This document shows, piece after piece, positions 18,720-28,787 of a stretch of 64,000 bases of DNA; the stretch's first letter is position 1; every line of letters starts with the position of its first letter. A program made the position numbers and the translations under genes. Where the stretch lies: positions 40,994 to 104,993 of the forward strand of contig JADHPT010000006.1 in NCBI GenBank assembly GCA_016778305.1. Reading direction: 5' to 3'. Origin of the DNA: Candidatus Poseidonia sp. GTDB taxonomy: Archaea > Thermoplasmatota > Poseidoniia > Poseidoniales > Poseidoniaceae. The notes beneath the pieces were generated by a model. That model searched no databases, was not told the origin of the DNA, and saw nothing but the letters and a program-made list of their open reading frames with translations.

Positions 18720-21700
18720 ATGAACCATGCCACGCGTAGTATTGCATTTGCTATTGTTGCGATTTTCTTGGGCAGCCTTGCCACCGGAATGATGACCAAT
18801 CTTTACCAGGATCCTGTTGAAATTCTTGAAGAAGAACCCGTCGTAGCGACTGCTTCCCAAGCCACGAGCCCGGGACATATGGTCTTCGGACAATACCTTT
18901 CCTCGGACAACTGCAGTCACTGCTCCAAGGTTGGGGGTGGCTCAGATGCCCACCACTCCATCAAGCAAAATCATCCTGATGAATATGTCTATGTCACGTA
19001 CATGTCTCAATCCTACGGCGACACCGATACCGCACGCGCTGGAAATGTGGCGCCCTACAACTGGGCTTGGTCCGGAAGCGGCGCTCCTGACGCCTACTTT
19101 GGCGATCGAACCGACAAGAATCAAGGTGGAGCTAACGCCCAATACACGACCTACGATGCCCTTTACTCGAGCGGAGGAGGCATGCACAGTACCGTCAACG
19201 ATTACGGTATGTCTGCTGCAATCTCTCAAAACGGTGGAAATTACGATATTTCAATCTCTTACAAATACACCGGATCTGGCTCAGCAGCCAGCAATATGAA
19301 ACTCTATGCAGCCCTTGTTGACAAGGACTGTACTGGTTATTCCTACTCCTCTGGTATCCCTCACGGTTACAACTGCTGGATGGCTTGGCTCACCGCCGGG
19401 GACACCTACAAATCAAAGAGCGCTGGCACAGGATCCGCCTTCCACAGCGTCAGTGTAACCGCAACAGATCAAACTGAGACATGGACTTCTGTTCCGACAT
19501 CGGTGGTTCCAGGCGGACTGAGCAAGGCCATCGTCATCGGTGTCCTTATGGCCGGAAACCAAGTTTCCGTCGGCGGATCTTCACCTCACGTTTACCACGC
19601 TATTGACTCCACAATGGGCCCCAAAATGGACATTGGTGTAACCGATGTGAAAGTCTCGAACCCAGCGGGCACATCGTCGTACATGATTGGCGATACGCTC
19701 ACCCTCGAAGCTGACGTGAAGAACCTTGGTGACCTGGACTATACCGACGGTGGATCTCTTGAATTCTATTACAAGAACGGCGTTACGATCACCCCCATCG
19801 ACACCGTGACTGTCCCAACACTCAACGTGGCAAGTGGATCTTCTTACCTCACAGCAAGCACGGTTTTTGACACCTCGAACCTTCCAACCAACGCTTGGTC
19901 AACCACCTTCGGTGCTCGCCTTACTGGAATCACTGGGGACATGGCAAGTTCCAACAATGACAAAAACATAGAGGTCGACCACGACCGCCCTCCATTGGCG
20001 AAGACGCCCCAGGTGATGGGTTCTGATGTTGTTCAACGCGGAGAATACCTCTCTGTTCTATCAAAGGGCGACGCTGACGATAACGTCGATAGCATTGATA
20101 CAATGACCTTTGATGTTGAAATCTCACCTGCCGGTCAAAATGCATGGGACGGCAGTGTTGTGACTGGTGGCGATAACATCGTCTATCGTGACTCTGCTCA
20201 AGAAGGACGAGAATACATCGTTACACCGTCGATGGATATGTCTGCGGGAAGTTACGATATACGTTCTCGAACCGTTGACAGTCGAAACCAAGTGAGCAAC
20301 TGGGCTGTTGCTCAAGACGGATTTGAATTGGCGAACGGCCGACCAACCATCACTGCGAGCCCAATTCCTACTGTGATGTGCGATACAACCACCAAGTTGA
20401 GCATGGTTGGTCACATCGCTGATCCTGAAACTCCTCTCAACGATCTCGTCGTCACATCAGACAGTGCCAACTTCATTGCATGGCATGCTGACAGTGAAGA
20501 AATTGAAGTTCTCTTCCCTTACGACAACGGTTGCCCTACTGGACAGAAGGGCATTGAAGTCAAGGTGGATGACGGTGGGGACTACACCGACACTGGCGAG
20601 TTACCTTACGGGACGCTCCTCTTCAACATCATCGAAAATGGCCAGCCACGATGGCAAGGCTTGCCGATTCAAATGATTGATGAAGGTGGCAGCGGCCTGC
20701 TTTCCCTCGCTACCTATCTCAGCGATACCGATGACACCGGTGCTGTTGTTGACGCATCCAGCCTCTCGGTTCAAGTGATGAGCAACAGCAATCCTGACAT
20801 TGTGACTGTTGAATTGAAGAACTCAATGCTCTCCTTTGAGGCTGTTGACGATGACGTCAACGGAGAAACAACGGTGACCCTTCGTGCCAGCGATGGTGAA
20901 CAATCCTCCGACCAAACCGTCACCATCCGTATTAATCCAATCAACGATGCACCACGCATTGACATGACGGACATTGAAGATATTTCTCTCAAGCGCAACA
21001 AGCAAATGGTCGTCAACCTCAAGGCCCGTATGGTCGACGTTGACAACCCAATCGAGCAGGCTTTCATCACCGTCACTCCTTCGGAACCTGGAGCAGCACG
21101 CTACAACATCCTTGACGGTAACATGATTCTGCTCTTTGAGGAAACAGGTCTACAAACAGTGACCATCTCAGCAACCGACGGATTTGCAACCAACTCTTAT
21201 GTCATGACCGTTGATGTTTACGACGCCCTACCGTTCTACCTGTCTCCTGACAACGACGGTAGCGGACACATGTACGTTCACGTGAAGGATACCTACATCG
21301 GGCAAACCCCAACTGCTACGTTGATGCTCACAGATGATGCACCCGTGATGACGAGCATGGATCTCACCATCAACCTCTGCAGTGCACTTACAGGGGTTTG
21401 CTACTTCGTCGAGGAACAATCTCTCAATGTCGCTAAGTCAAATGTCGGTTGGACGCTCACGCTCGACATGCGAGAATCTGGTTCTCAATACCAGGACTAT
21501 TATGATTTCAAAATGGCAGCAGCCGTTGATGAAAACGGTGACGACTACAAAACACTCGGCGATGGTCTGAAGTTCACCATCACCGAAGACATGCCAAAAC
21601 CTGTTGACATGGAAGATGAAATGCTCACCTCGTACGTGGAAGGTCTTCTCGCTGATATCGCTGCATTGGAAGCGACCATCGCTGCAACAGAAGGCGATAC

Positions 21701-22190
21701 GACTGCGCTCGACGAGGAATTGGCTTCTCTCAACACGAATCTCGGCGATGCTTGTGATGACCCTCGTGCTGACTGCCCTGAAGAACAAGTAAGCAGCAGC
21801 ACTCAGACCGAAAGTTCAGGTCTCGACACGAATATCATCCTCATCATTGTGGGTGTCCTCATCATTGCAGCCTTGCTTGGTGTCATGTTCATGCGAGGTA
21901 GTCGAGGCGGCGACCTAGAGGAAGTGAAGTGGGATCAAGCCACGCTACCTGTTCACGACACCGTTGCCAATTCCATGTATGGAGGAGCACAAGAAATCTT
22001 CCAACAACCAGTGGCAGCAGTTGCGCCAACCGCTGCAGTTCCACCAATCACTGCAGTCGCACCGCCTCCGCTTGCCCCTGCAGTTCATGCCGGACCGCCC
22101 CTCCCACCGGGTGGGCTTCCAGCTGGATGGAGCATGGAGCAGTGGGTGTATTACGGACAGCAATACCTTGACCAACTGAACCAACAATAA
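18720..22190 (+). CDS. Giant surface protein with N-terminal thioredoxin-like CxxC domain, cadherin/CARDB-like repeats, TM and proline-rich cytoplasmic tail
   Basis: 1156 residues. An N-terminal TM/signal segment (IAFAIVAIFLGSLATGMM) precedes an Omp28/thioredoxin-like region where FGQYLSSDNCSHCSK carries a CxxC pair and YVYVTYMSQ resembles the next strand. Then come CARDB-like (VTDVKVSNPAGT...DVKNLGD) and several cadherin/tandem-95-type modules (ITVTPSEPGAARYNI, INPINDAPRI). Near residue 1030 a coiled stretch and a Cys pair precede the TM helix NIILIIVGVLIIAALLGVMF. The cytosolic tail is Pro/Ala-rich and ends in GLPAGWSMEQWVYYGQQYLD, possibly a docking motif. Possible surface thiol-redox or adhesion role; function not established. 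Confidence 0.8.
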   Translation: MNHATRSIAFAIVAIFLGSLATGMMTNLYQDPVEILEEEPVVATASQATSPGHMVFGQYLSSDNCSHCSKVGGGSDAHHSIKQNHPDEYVYVTYMSQSYGDTDTARAGNVAPYNWAWSGSGAPDAYFGDRTDKNQGGANAQYTTYDALYSSGGGMHSTVNDYGMSAAISQNGGNYDISISYKYTGSGSAASNMKLYAALVDKDCTGYSYSSGIPHGYNCWMAWLTAGDTYKSKSAGTGSAFHSVSVTATDQTETWTSVPTSVVPGGLSKAIVIGVLMAGNQVSVGGSSPHVYHAIDSTMGPKMDIGVTDVKVSNPAGTSSYMIGDTLTLEADVKNLGDLDYTDGGSLEFYYKNGVTITPIDTVTVPTLNVASGSSYLTASTVFDTSNLPTNAWSTTFGARLTGITGDMASSNNDKNIEVDHDRPPLAKTPQVMGSDVVQRGEYLSVLSKGDADDNVDSIDTMTFDVEISPAGQNAWDGSVVTGGDNIVYRDSAQEGREYIVTPSMDMSAGSYDIRSRTVDSRNQVSNWAVAQDGFELANGRPTITASPIPTVMCDTTTKLSMVGHIADPETPLNDLVVTSDSANFIAWHADSEEIEVLFPYDNGCPTGQKGIEVKVDDGGDYTDTGELPYGTLLFNIIENGQPRWQGLPIQMIDEGGSGLLSLATYLSDTDDTGAVVDASSLSVQVMSNSNPDIVTVELKNSMLSFEAVDDDVNGETTVTLRASDGEQSSDQTVTIRINPINDAPRIDMTDIEDISLKRNKQMVVNLKARMVDVDNPIEQAFITVTPSEPGAARYNILDGNMILLFEETGLQTVTISATDGFATNSYVMTVDVYDALPFYLSPDNDGSGHMYVHVKDTYIGQTPTATLMLTDDAPVMTSMDLTINLCSALTGVCYFVEEQSLNVAKSNVGWTLTLDMRESGSQYQDYYDFKMAAAVDENGDDYKTLGDGLKFTITEDMPKPVDMEDEMLTSYVEGLLADIAALEATIAATEGDTTALDEELASLNTNLGDACDDPRADCPEEQVSSSTQTESSGLDTNIILIIVGVLIIAALLGVMFMRGSRGGDLEEVKWDQATLPVHDTVANSMYGGAQEIFQQPVAAVAPTAAVPPITAVAPPPLAPAVHAGPPLPPGGLPAGWSMEQWVYYGQQYLDQLNQQ

Positions 22191-22257
22191 GGCAGCATTT
22201 ATGATACCTCGATGTGGTGGTGCGAAAGCATACCCCTAAAGAGGAGCGTGGAGAGGA

Positions 22258-24324
22258 GTGATTGTGACGGATGAAGCCCCAGATGCAGAAGAGCCTCCAG
22301 TTGGCTCTGAATCTCCAATCCAAGAGGACGGAGACCTCACCGAGGTAACCGTATGGGCACCCGAACCGCTCGGAGCAGATGACGTTCTTTCATCCTCCAT
22401 CGAGGAATGGATGGCGGGCGTTGAGTTCGAATCAACTGCAGACGTACCCATTCCAGACCGTTTGGTCGACCAAGTTATCGGCCAAGAAGCGGGTTCAGTT
22501 GTCATCAAGAAAGCTGCGGAACAACGCCGTCACATGCTGATGATCGGTGACCCGGGTACGGGGAAGTCGATGCTCGCTCGCTCGATGACGGATCTGCTTC
22601 CTAAGGATGCACTCGAGGATGTCTTGGTCTATCCAAACGAGGATGACGAAAACATTCCACGAGTTCGAACCGTTCCAGCCGGCCGTGCCGACCGCATCGT
22701 CAAAGTGCAAAAAGAGGCAATTCGCCAGCAACGTGAGAAGTCACAACGCATGCTCTTCATCGCCTTTGCAGCCATCGGATTCCTCCTGCTCATCGCAGCA
22801 CTCCAATCAGGAGACCTCCTCACCTTGCTCTTTGGTGGTTTCCTTCTCGTCTTCGGATATATGTTCATTCGCAGTCGCTTGGGCGCCGTTGATGATAGCC
22901 GTGTTCCGAAGGTTTTGGTCAAGCATGAACTCAACACACTGCCTCCCTTCATCGACGCAACGGCTACGCTCTCTGGTTCATTATTGGGTGACGTTCGTCA
23001 CGATCCATTCCAATCTGGTGGTATGGAAACACCTGCACACGACCGTGTGGAGCCGGGTGCGATTCATCGTGCTCACAAGGGTGTTCTTTACATCGACGAA
23101 GTCAACCTCCTGCGTCTCGAGGAGCAACAAGCGCTCCTTACAGCCATGCAGGAGCGCGCGTTCCCTATTTCAGGTCGCTCTGAACGCTCCTCTGGTGCAT
23201 TGACAAAAACAGAACCTGTTCCTTGCGACTTCATTCTCATTGCAGCGGGCAACCTTGACGCTATCCAGGGCATGCACCCAGCACTCCGAAGCCGTATTCG
23301 CGGTTATGGGTACGAGGTGTACGTAAATTCGGAGATGCCCGACACTTCCCGTAACCGCCGCCGTCTGATTCGATTTATCGCACAGGAGGTCCTGCGAGAT
23401 ATTGACACGGCTCGTGAAATCCCACACTTCGACAAGAGTGCAGTTTCTATCATCCTTCGTGAGGCTCAGCGCCGTTCAGGACGTCGTGGCAAACTATCAC
23501 TCCGACTTCGTGAACTCGGTGGATTGGTTCGTATCGCTGGCGACCTTGCAGTGGAAGCAGGAGCGCCGTTCACCTCGGCAGAGCATGTACTCGGTGCTCG
23601 TAACATCGCTAAGCCACTCGAGCAACAAGTTGCAGATCGCATGATCGAGCGACGCCAAGATTACGCCATGCTTGTGAATTCAGGCGAGCGTATCGGCCGT
23701 GTGAACGGATTGGCGGTGCTTGGAGCAAATTCAGGTCTCTCGGACTTCAGCGGAATCATGCTTCCCGTTGAAGCCCTTGTGACGCCTTCACAAGGAGGTG
23801 GGGGTAAGATTCACGCTACCGGTGGTTTGTCAGATCTGGCCAAGGAAAGCGTCACGAACGTGAGTGCGGTGATCAAGAAATTGACGGGGAAAGATATCTC
23901 AGATTACGACATCCACATTCAATTCGTTGACACCCACGGTGTCGATGGTGATTCGGCTTCCATTACCATCGCTACGGCCATCATTTCTGCCCTCGAGAGC
24001 ATCCCAATCCGTCAGGACCTCGCCATGACAGGATCGCTCTCAGTTCGCGGAGAGGTCCTTCCAATCGGTGGCGTGACCGCCAAGATTGAGGCAGCGGCTC
24101 GCTCAGGCGTCAAGACCATCGTCGTGCCACGAGCCAATATCCAGGATGTCTTACTGGACGACCGATTCGAAAAGATGGTTGAAGTTGTCGCAGTTGACAC
24201 ACTTGATGAAGTTATGAAATACGCCCTCATCAAGCACGAACACAAAGCGGGTCTTGTTGAACGCCTTGAAGCGGTCATTGACCGTTTGACTCCCGAGGTT
24301 CAGAGTAAGATCACCCTCGTTTGA
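22258..24324 (+). CDS. lonB: Archaeal membrane-anchored Lon protease (LonB)
   Basis: 688 residues from GTG 22258 (a second GTG at 22264 is possible). An acidic N-terminus precedes the AAA+ domain with Walker A GDPGTGKSM, into which two TM helices are inserted (MLFIAFAAIGFLLLIAAL and LLTLLFGGFLLVFGYMFI). Walker B is VLYIDEVNLL; the sensor region reads LIAAGNLD and the arginine-finger region PALRSRIRGYGYEV. The C-terminal protease domain has the Ser-Lys dyad in DGDSASIT and GGVTAKIEAA. It is the main ATP-dependent membrane and soluble protein quality-control protease of euryarchaea, which lack bacterial FtsH. Confidence 0.96.
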   Translation: MIVTDEAPDAEEPPVGSESPIQEDGDLTEVTVWAPEPLGADDVLSSSIEEWMAGVEFESTADVPIPDRLVDQVIGQEAGSVVIKKAAEQRRHMLMIGDPGTGKSMLARSMTDLLPKDALEDVLVYPNEDDENIPRVRTVPAGRADRIVKVQKEAIRQQREKSQRMLFIAFAAIGFLLLIAALQSGDLLTLLFGGFLLVFGYMFIRSRLGAVDDSRVPKVLVKHELNTLPPFIDATATLSGSLLGDVRHDPFQSGGMETPAHDRVEPGAIHRAHKGVLYIDEVNLLRLEEQQALLTAMQERAFPISGRSERSSGALTKTEPVPCDFILIAAGNLDAIQGMHPALRSRIRGYGYEVYVNSEMPDTSRNRRRLIRFIAQEVLRDIDTAREIPHFDKSAVSIILREAQRRSGRRGKLSLRLRELGGLVRIAGDLAVEAGAPFTSAEHVLGARNIAKPLEQQVADRMIERRQDYAMLVNSGERIGRVNGLAVLGANSGLSDFSGIMLPVEALVTPSQGGGGKIHATGGLSDLAKESVTNVSAVIKKLTGKDISDYDIHIQFVDTHGVDGDSASITIATAIISALESIPIRQDLAMTGSLSVRGEVLPIGGVTAKIEAAARSGVKTIVVPRANIQDVLLDDRFEKMVEVVAVDTLDEVMKYALIKHEHKAGLVERLEAVIDRLTPEVQSKITLV

Positions 24325-24400
24325 ATCGCGAAGCGGCTCGTTCACGGAGCCCCATCGCTCACTACAAAAAATGAGTTCTAATGGGTCAGGTGAACGTACC

Positions 24401-25744
24401 ATGTCAAGCCATCAGCAGGACACCGGAAAAGCAGCACTTTTCGTGCTTTTCATGGTGACCATGATCGACATGATTGGTTTTGGCATCATCATACCCTTTC
24501 TGACCTATCTTGTCAAAGATCTCGCTCAGGAACAGGGTATTGTGGAGATTGGTCTGTGGGTTGGTCTTTTGATGACGTCGTACTCAGTTGCTCAATTCTT
24601 GTTTTCACCATTCTGGGGTTCTCTCTCTGACCGCATCGGTCGGCGCCCTGTTTTGATGATTGGCTTGCTGGGAAACACGGTGTTTTTCACCGCTTTTGGC
24701 TTCTCAAATACACTCATGTTCGCACTTGGAGCACGTTTCCTTGCTGGTGTGTTCAACGGTAACATCGCAGTGGCCCGGGCCTACATTGGTGACGTGAGCA
24801 CACCCCAACAACTTGCTACAAGAATGGGTCTCATCGGAGCCGCATTCGGTCTTGGTTTCACCATTGGTCCATTTCTGGGTGGAGAATTCTCAAGTCCAGC
24901 GGAACGCTGGGATTTCTTCGTAGGTACGGTTTTTGAGAGCTACCCCTATCTTCTTCCGTGCGTCATCGCAAGCGTTCTCTCTACCGGTTCCTTGATTCTC
25001 GCCTACTACAAATTGCCCGAATCCATTGACACGAAGCAAACCATGCCCGTTGATCACCGAAGCTGGTCCCAACGAATGTCATCAACGATGTCAAATTCTT
25101 TCTCATTGTTGGGCAAGGGAAGTATAGGAGCCATGATTTGGGTCACCATGCTCTTTACATTCGGCTTCACGGTCATGCACGCCGTCTTTATTCTCTATAC
25201 CGAGATGAATGTAGAGCTCGGAGGGCTCTCCTTTTCAGAACAAGATAACGGACGCGTTTTCGCCATGATCGGCCTTCTCGGTATTTTGACTCAAGGCGCT
25301 CTCATCGGTCCGTTGACCCGGAGGTTTGGAACACGTCGCTTACTTCCAATCTCCATCATAATAACGGGAATTGGTCTGACCCTTATCCCGTATACTCAAG
25401 CCTCAATGGCATGGATTCAGGTCTTTGCTGTCGTATCCTGCATTGCCATTGGGAATGGGATTTTCCAGCCATCATCGTCGACCTATTTGACAAGGATTGC
25501 CCGCCAGGAGGGGTATGAATTGGGAATGGTGATGGGCGCCCAGGAATCATTGGGCGCATTCGCTCGTATCCTTGGCCCCCTTACTGGTGGTATTGTTTGG
25601 GAACTATCCTACCGCGGTGATTTCCCATGGGACTATCATACATCCTTCCATCTCTGTGGTGTTTTGATGATCGTTTCTGCTTTGCTTACCCTTCGCCTGC
25701 CCACGCTAGAAGAGCCCGGAAATTCTCCTCACGAAGCAGAATAA
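24401..25744 (+). CDS. Major facilitator superfamily transporter (TetA/MdtG-like)
   Basis: 447 residues with 12 predicted TM helices. The loop 2-3 signature GSLSDRIGRRPVLMIGLLG is complete, and helix 5 carries GLIGAAFGLGFTIGPFLGG, the motif C of drug:proton antiporters. A second-half loop reads GPLTRRFGTRRLLPISI. The tetracycline/multidrug DHA1 branch is the best guess. I favour ATG 24401, which follows an AGGTGA site by seven bases; ATG 24371 lacks one. Confidence 0.88.
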   Translation: MSSHQQDTGKAALFVLFMVTMIDMIGFGIIIPFLTYLVKDLAQEQGIVEIGLWVGLLMTSYSVAQFLFSPFWGSLSDRIGRRPVLMIGLLGNTVFFTAFGFSNTLMFALGARFLAGVFNGNIAVARAYIGDVSTPQQLATRMGLIGAAFGLGFTIGPFLGGEFSSPAERWDFFVGTVFESYPYLLPCVIASVLSTGSLILAYYKLPESIDTKQTMPVDHRSWSQRMSSTMSNSFSLLGKGSIGAMIWVTMLFTFGFTVMHAVFILYTEMNVELGGLSFSEQDNGRVFAMIGLLGILTQGALIGPLTRRFGTRRLLPISIIITGIGLTLIPYTQASMAWIQVFAVVSCIAIGNGIFQPSSSTYLTRIARQEGYELGMVMGAQESLGAFARILGPLTGGIVWELSYRGDFPWDYHTSFHLCGVLMIVSALLTLRLPTLEEPGNSPHEAE

Positions 25745-25787
25745 CGTTCGGAGATGTCTTCAAGAGGTCATTGTACCTCGGTATGGT

Positions 25788-27221
25788 ATGGAGACAAAGA
25801 AGGGCGTCTGGGATGGCTCCCAATTTCGCCATCGTCTCACGGTGTTATCTCACGCCGCTATTATCATGACGTTGGTGACCATTTGGTTGGTCTATCTCAT
25901 CGATGTGCTCCAACCTCTATTCGTTGCACTCGGGACCTATTTTGTTTTGAAACCTGGCGCAGATTACATGTCAAAGAAGGGATTTCCCCTCATGCTTTCT
26001 TACATCACCATGTTGCTCTTAGCCATCCTGATCGTACTGAGTGCTGGATTCTTCGCCTATCAGCAAGCTGCAACTCTTCTCGACGATGAAGAACGAATGG
26101 ACGAGTACATGGAACAATTGGATGTGCGCTGGGAGGAGGTCAAGAACATGCCCGTTATCGGGCAAAGTTTGCTCGATTCAGGAGCGACTGAAAACGGAAC
26201 CATCGATGAAGATCTCACCAATATGGGGGTGCTTTCTGACGACTCGGGCATACAGGATGCGATGAGCAGTTTGCTCGCAAGCGTGGGCTCTCTCTTCATT
26301 ATGGGCATCACGGTACTGTTCTTTTTGCTCTTTATCATCTTTGAAGCAAGCCTCCTGCCAGGCCGAATTGAACGTGCGTATCCTGGTGGTGCGAGTGAAC
26401 GCGTTCACATGATACGTGACCAAATTGAAGCCAGCGTCAACACCTACGTCGTTGTCAAGACAGGGGTTGGATTTGGTACGGGTGTCTGTGCGGGTCTCGT
26501 GATGCTCTTCTTTGGCATCGATTTGTGGTTCACGTGGGCCTTGCTCACATTTTTGCTCAATTATGTACCTTATATCGGTTCACTTTTGGCCACCATTCCC
26601 CCACTTACTCTCGGTTTCATCTTGCTTGACCCAACGATGTTGATTGTGATGTCCGTTTTGTTGCTTGGTAACCAGCAACTTTGGGGTAATGTGATCGAAA
26701 CTCGTTGGGCTGGTCGAGCCCTTGACATCTCTCCAGTGCTTTTGCTGGTCGTTACTGCATTCTCCTTCTGGGTATGGGGCATTGTTGGCATGATCCTTTC
26801 CATCCCACTCATCGTGATTCTGAAAATTGTTCTCGAGAATATTGAGGCCACTCGACCGTTGGCAATTCTGCTGTCGGAGCGTGCACCGACCCTCGAAGAA
26901 GCGTGGCGAGAAGCCATCAAAGACGGCAGGATTACTGCCTATGAAGAACGCATGCTCCGAGAATTACAGGATGTGCTGGGATATTCCGATTCACAAGTGA
27001 AACTCATCTCCGCGAGAATAGCCGCAGAATATGCCCTGCGACGTGGTCGATTGAGTCTCGATCAAATCAAATTGATTCGAGTTGGCATCTCAATGATGGA
27101 GCAACCCCGTGCTTGGGGTGCACAATTTGAAGACATTGTTACCGAAGGGAAACTCAGCGTCATGGAACGCCTCTTCATTGGCAAACTCATCTTCGCTCTC
27201 GATGACGACGAAGAAGAATGA
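25788..27221 (+). CDS. AI-2E family (PerM/YdiK-type) transporter
   Basis: 477 residues. N-terminal TM pairs (LVYLIDVLQPLFVALGTYFVLKPGADYM) and a central soluble stretch are followed by the family's C-terminal helices: LLNYVPYIGSLLATIPPLTL, GNQQLWGNVIETRWAGRALDISPVLLLV and FWVWGIVGMILSIPLIVILKIVLENI. These are diagnostic for the AI-2 exporter/PerM family. The C-terminal ~110 residues are cytosolic and helical and lie outside the usual family length. Substrate unknown: some homologues act as Na/H antiporters. Confidence 0.85.
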   Translation: METKKGVWDGSQFRHRLTVLSHAAIIMTLVTIWLVYLIDVLQPLFVALGTYFVLKPGADYMSKKGFPLMLSYITMLLLAILIVLSAGFFAYQQAATLLDDEERMDEYMEQLDVRWEEVKNMPVIGQSLLDSGATENGTIDEDLTNMGVLSDDSGIQDAMSSLLASVGSLFIMGITVLFFLLFIIFEASLLPGRIERAYPGGASERVHMIRDQIEASVNTYVVVKTGVGFGTGVCAGLVMLFFGIDLWFTWALLTFLLNYVPYIGSLLATIPPLTLGFILLDPTMLIVMSVLLLGNQQLWGNVIETRWAGRALDISPVLLLVVTAFSFWVWGIVGMILSIPLIVILKIVLENIEATRPLAILLSERAPTLEEAWREAIKDGRITAYEERMLRELQDVLGYSDSQVKLISARIAAEYALRRGRLSLDQIKLIRVGISMMEQPRAWGAQFEDIVTEGKLSVMERLFIGKLIFALDDDEEE

Positions 27222-27222
27222 A

Positions 27223-27489
27223 TCACAGAACTTCACGAAGGATTCGTTCGAGTTCAGTATTGATCGTGAGAATCAACGTTCCAAACTCAGGTGGAATGTT
27301 TGGGTCTTCGTAGAGTTCCTCCAATTTTGATTGTGACATAGCAATGCGTACGTCAAGTTTCTTGCCTTTATTGAGCAACCATTGTTCGCAGGCCTCTTTG
27401 GCTTGACGGCGAATGTTTCGGGGTACTTTTGGATCATCGATTTGGTTGATGACTGAGGCTACTTGTTCGAGTCGTTCTTCGATATTCAT
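27223..27489 (-). CDS. UPF0147 family protein
   Basis: 88 residues from ATG 27489. NIEERLEQVASVINQI, DDPKVPRNIRRQAKEA and ILTINTELERI match the archaeal UPF0147 family of small all-helical proteins of unknown function. An in-frame upstream ATG at 27522 would add 11 residues not expected in the family. It is convergent with the AI-2E gene. Confidence 0.88.
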   Translation of the reverse strand: MNIEERLEQVASVINQIDDPKVPRNIRRQAKEACEQWLLNKGKKLDVRIAMSQSKLEELYEDPNIPPEFGTLILTINTELERILREVL

Positions 27490-27563
27490 AGGTCTCACCA
27501 AATTGCACGCATCCTCAACCAACAGGTGGCCGTCTTTAAGATGATGGCCTCACTGCTCTGCTC

Positions 27564-28556
27564 ATGGAAGTCACAAGTGAAGCCATCTTAGGCTGGACTC
27601 GTGTTGTGGTCTTACTTCTTGGAATGGGTATTGCGGCGTGGATGGACCACAAGAATAGGCGTGTGGCCAATGAACATTGGATTGAATGGTCAAAGCCAGC
27701 AGTATTCATTTGGGCACTCGACCTCATCAACCAAGGTGCAGACTGGACCATTTACCTCACCGCTTCAGGAGTTATTGCATATGCAAGCATCTCCGTTTTC
27801 GGTAGACCAACGTGGAGTGATGCTCGTAAAGGCTCTCGTATGGACCGTCTCTTCTTGCTATGGTACATGCTCTCAATGGCTGGTTTTATCGCTGGAGCAG
27901 TCCGGTATCAGGCTACAACTCCGATTGAAGTCCTCTTGGGTGACGGTGATGCATTGGGCATGCTGTGGTGGAAAACAGCGTCAGTATTCCTTGTTATTTT
28001 CGTCATTGATTTAGCTTGGCGATTCCGTTTGCTCCACGGTGGTGCTGATGCAAAAGCCCTCATGTGGGTGGCCCTTCTTATTCCAACGTGGGCCACGATG
28101 CCACAGATATTTTCCACAGCAAACGACGGGATCATTCTCCTCCCGGTCAGCGTGGCTTTGTTGATTTGGGGCGGTTTGGCGTTTCTCTTCATCCCGTTGA
28201 TCATGCTCGTTTTGAACGTCAAAAACGGACATCTTCGCTCATTTGCGGATCTACGTCTTGCGTGGCACGCATCAGTTATTTCGATTGACGAAGTGACGAA
28301 GCGGCATGTTTGGTTGTTGAGTGATACAATGGAGATGCCAAACGGTGAGACGCGAGTGGTCCATCATGCACGAGCACCACGCCAGACGCCAAGTGAGGCC
28401 GTACTCGCGCAGCAAATCCAACGCTTGGAAGACCACGGCCTCACACATGTCTGGGTGAGTTTCAAAATGCCGTTATTGGTGTTCTTATTCCCAGCAATAC
28501 TACCGTTGGTAGCACTGGGTGAACCAACGGCGCTATTGTTGAACTGGCTAGCCTGA
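27564..28556 (+). CDS. A24-type (preflagellin/prepilin) signal peptidase
   Basis: 330 residues with about eight TM helices. The two catalytic aspartates of the GxGD family are visible: Asp in AAWMDHKNRRVANEHW after the first helix, and Asp in LHGGADAKALM, the archaeal GGADAK variant. Such enzymes (FlaK/EppA/PibD) cut class III signal peptides of archaellins and type IV pilins at the membrane. A cytosolic C-terminal extension (VHHARAPRQTPSEAV...) precedes the last helices. No pilin genes lie alongside. Confidence 0.82.
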   Translation: MEVTSEAILGWTRVVVLLLGMGIAAWMDHKNRRVANEHWIEWSKPAVFIWALDLINQGADWTIYLTASGVIAYASISVFGRPTWSDARKGSRMDRLFLLWYMLSMAGFIAGAVRYQATTPIEVLLGDGDALGMLWWKTASVFLVIFVIDLAWRFRLLHGGADAKALMWVALLIPTWATMPQIFSTANDGIILLPVSVALLIWGGLAFLFIPLIMLVLNVKNGHLRSFADLRLAWHASVISIDEVTKRHVWLLSDTMEMPNGETRVVHHARAPRQTPSEAVLAQQIQRLEDHGLTHVWVSFKMPLLVFLFPAILPLVALGEPTALLLNWLA

Positions 28557-28706
28557 TCAGGAGCCTTTTCGCTCAACGTTCTTGGGACGAAGTCCCTTGT
28601 AGTTGCACTTTCGGCAACGCACAGCACGAACAGCATTGCGGGCGTTACAGCGCATGCAAATCTTGCGGTGGAGCAAGCGGGCTTCTGCTTCGGGGAATCG
28701 TGCCAT
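28557..28706 (-). CDS. rpl40e: 50S ribosomal protein L40e
   Basis: 49 residues from ATG 28706. Lys/Arg-rich with a single zinc-finger of four cysteines: [29 protein letters not shown]. Length and spacing match archaeal L40e (the ribosomal part of eukaryotic ubiquitin-L40). It ends one base after the convergent peptidase gene's stop. Confidence 0.95.
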   Translation of the reverse strand: MARFPEAEARLLHRKICMRCNARNAVRAVRCRKCNYKGLRPKNVERKGS

Positions 28707-28787
28707 GGTGCTGCGACCAAATCCCCCTATTTAATCGCAACCTCCACGATTGGGTATGTTCAAGTTCGGCCGTGACCTGCGTTGGCC

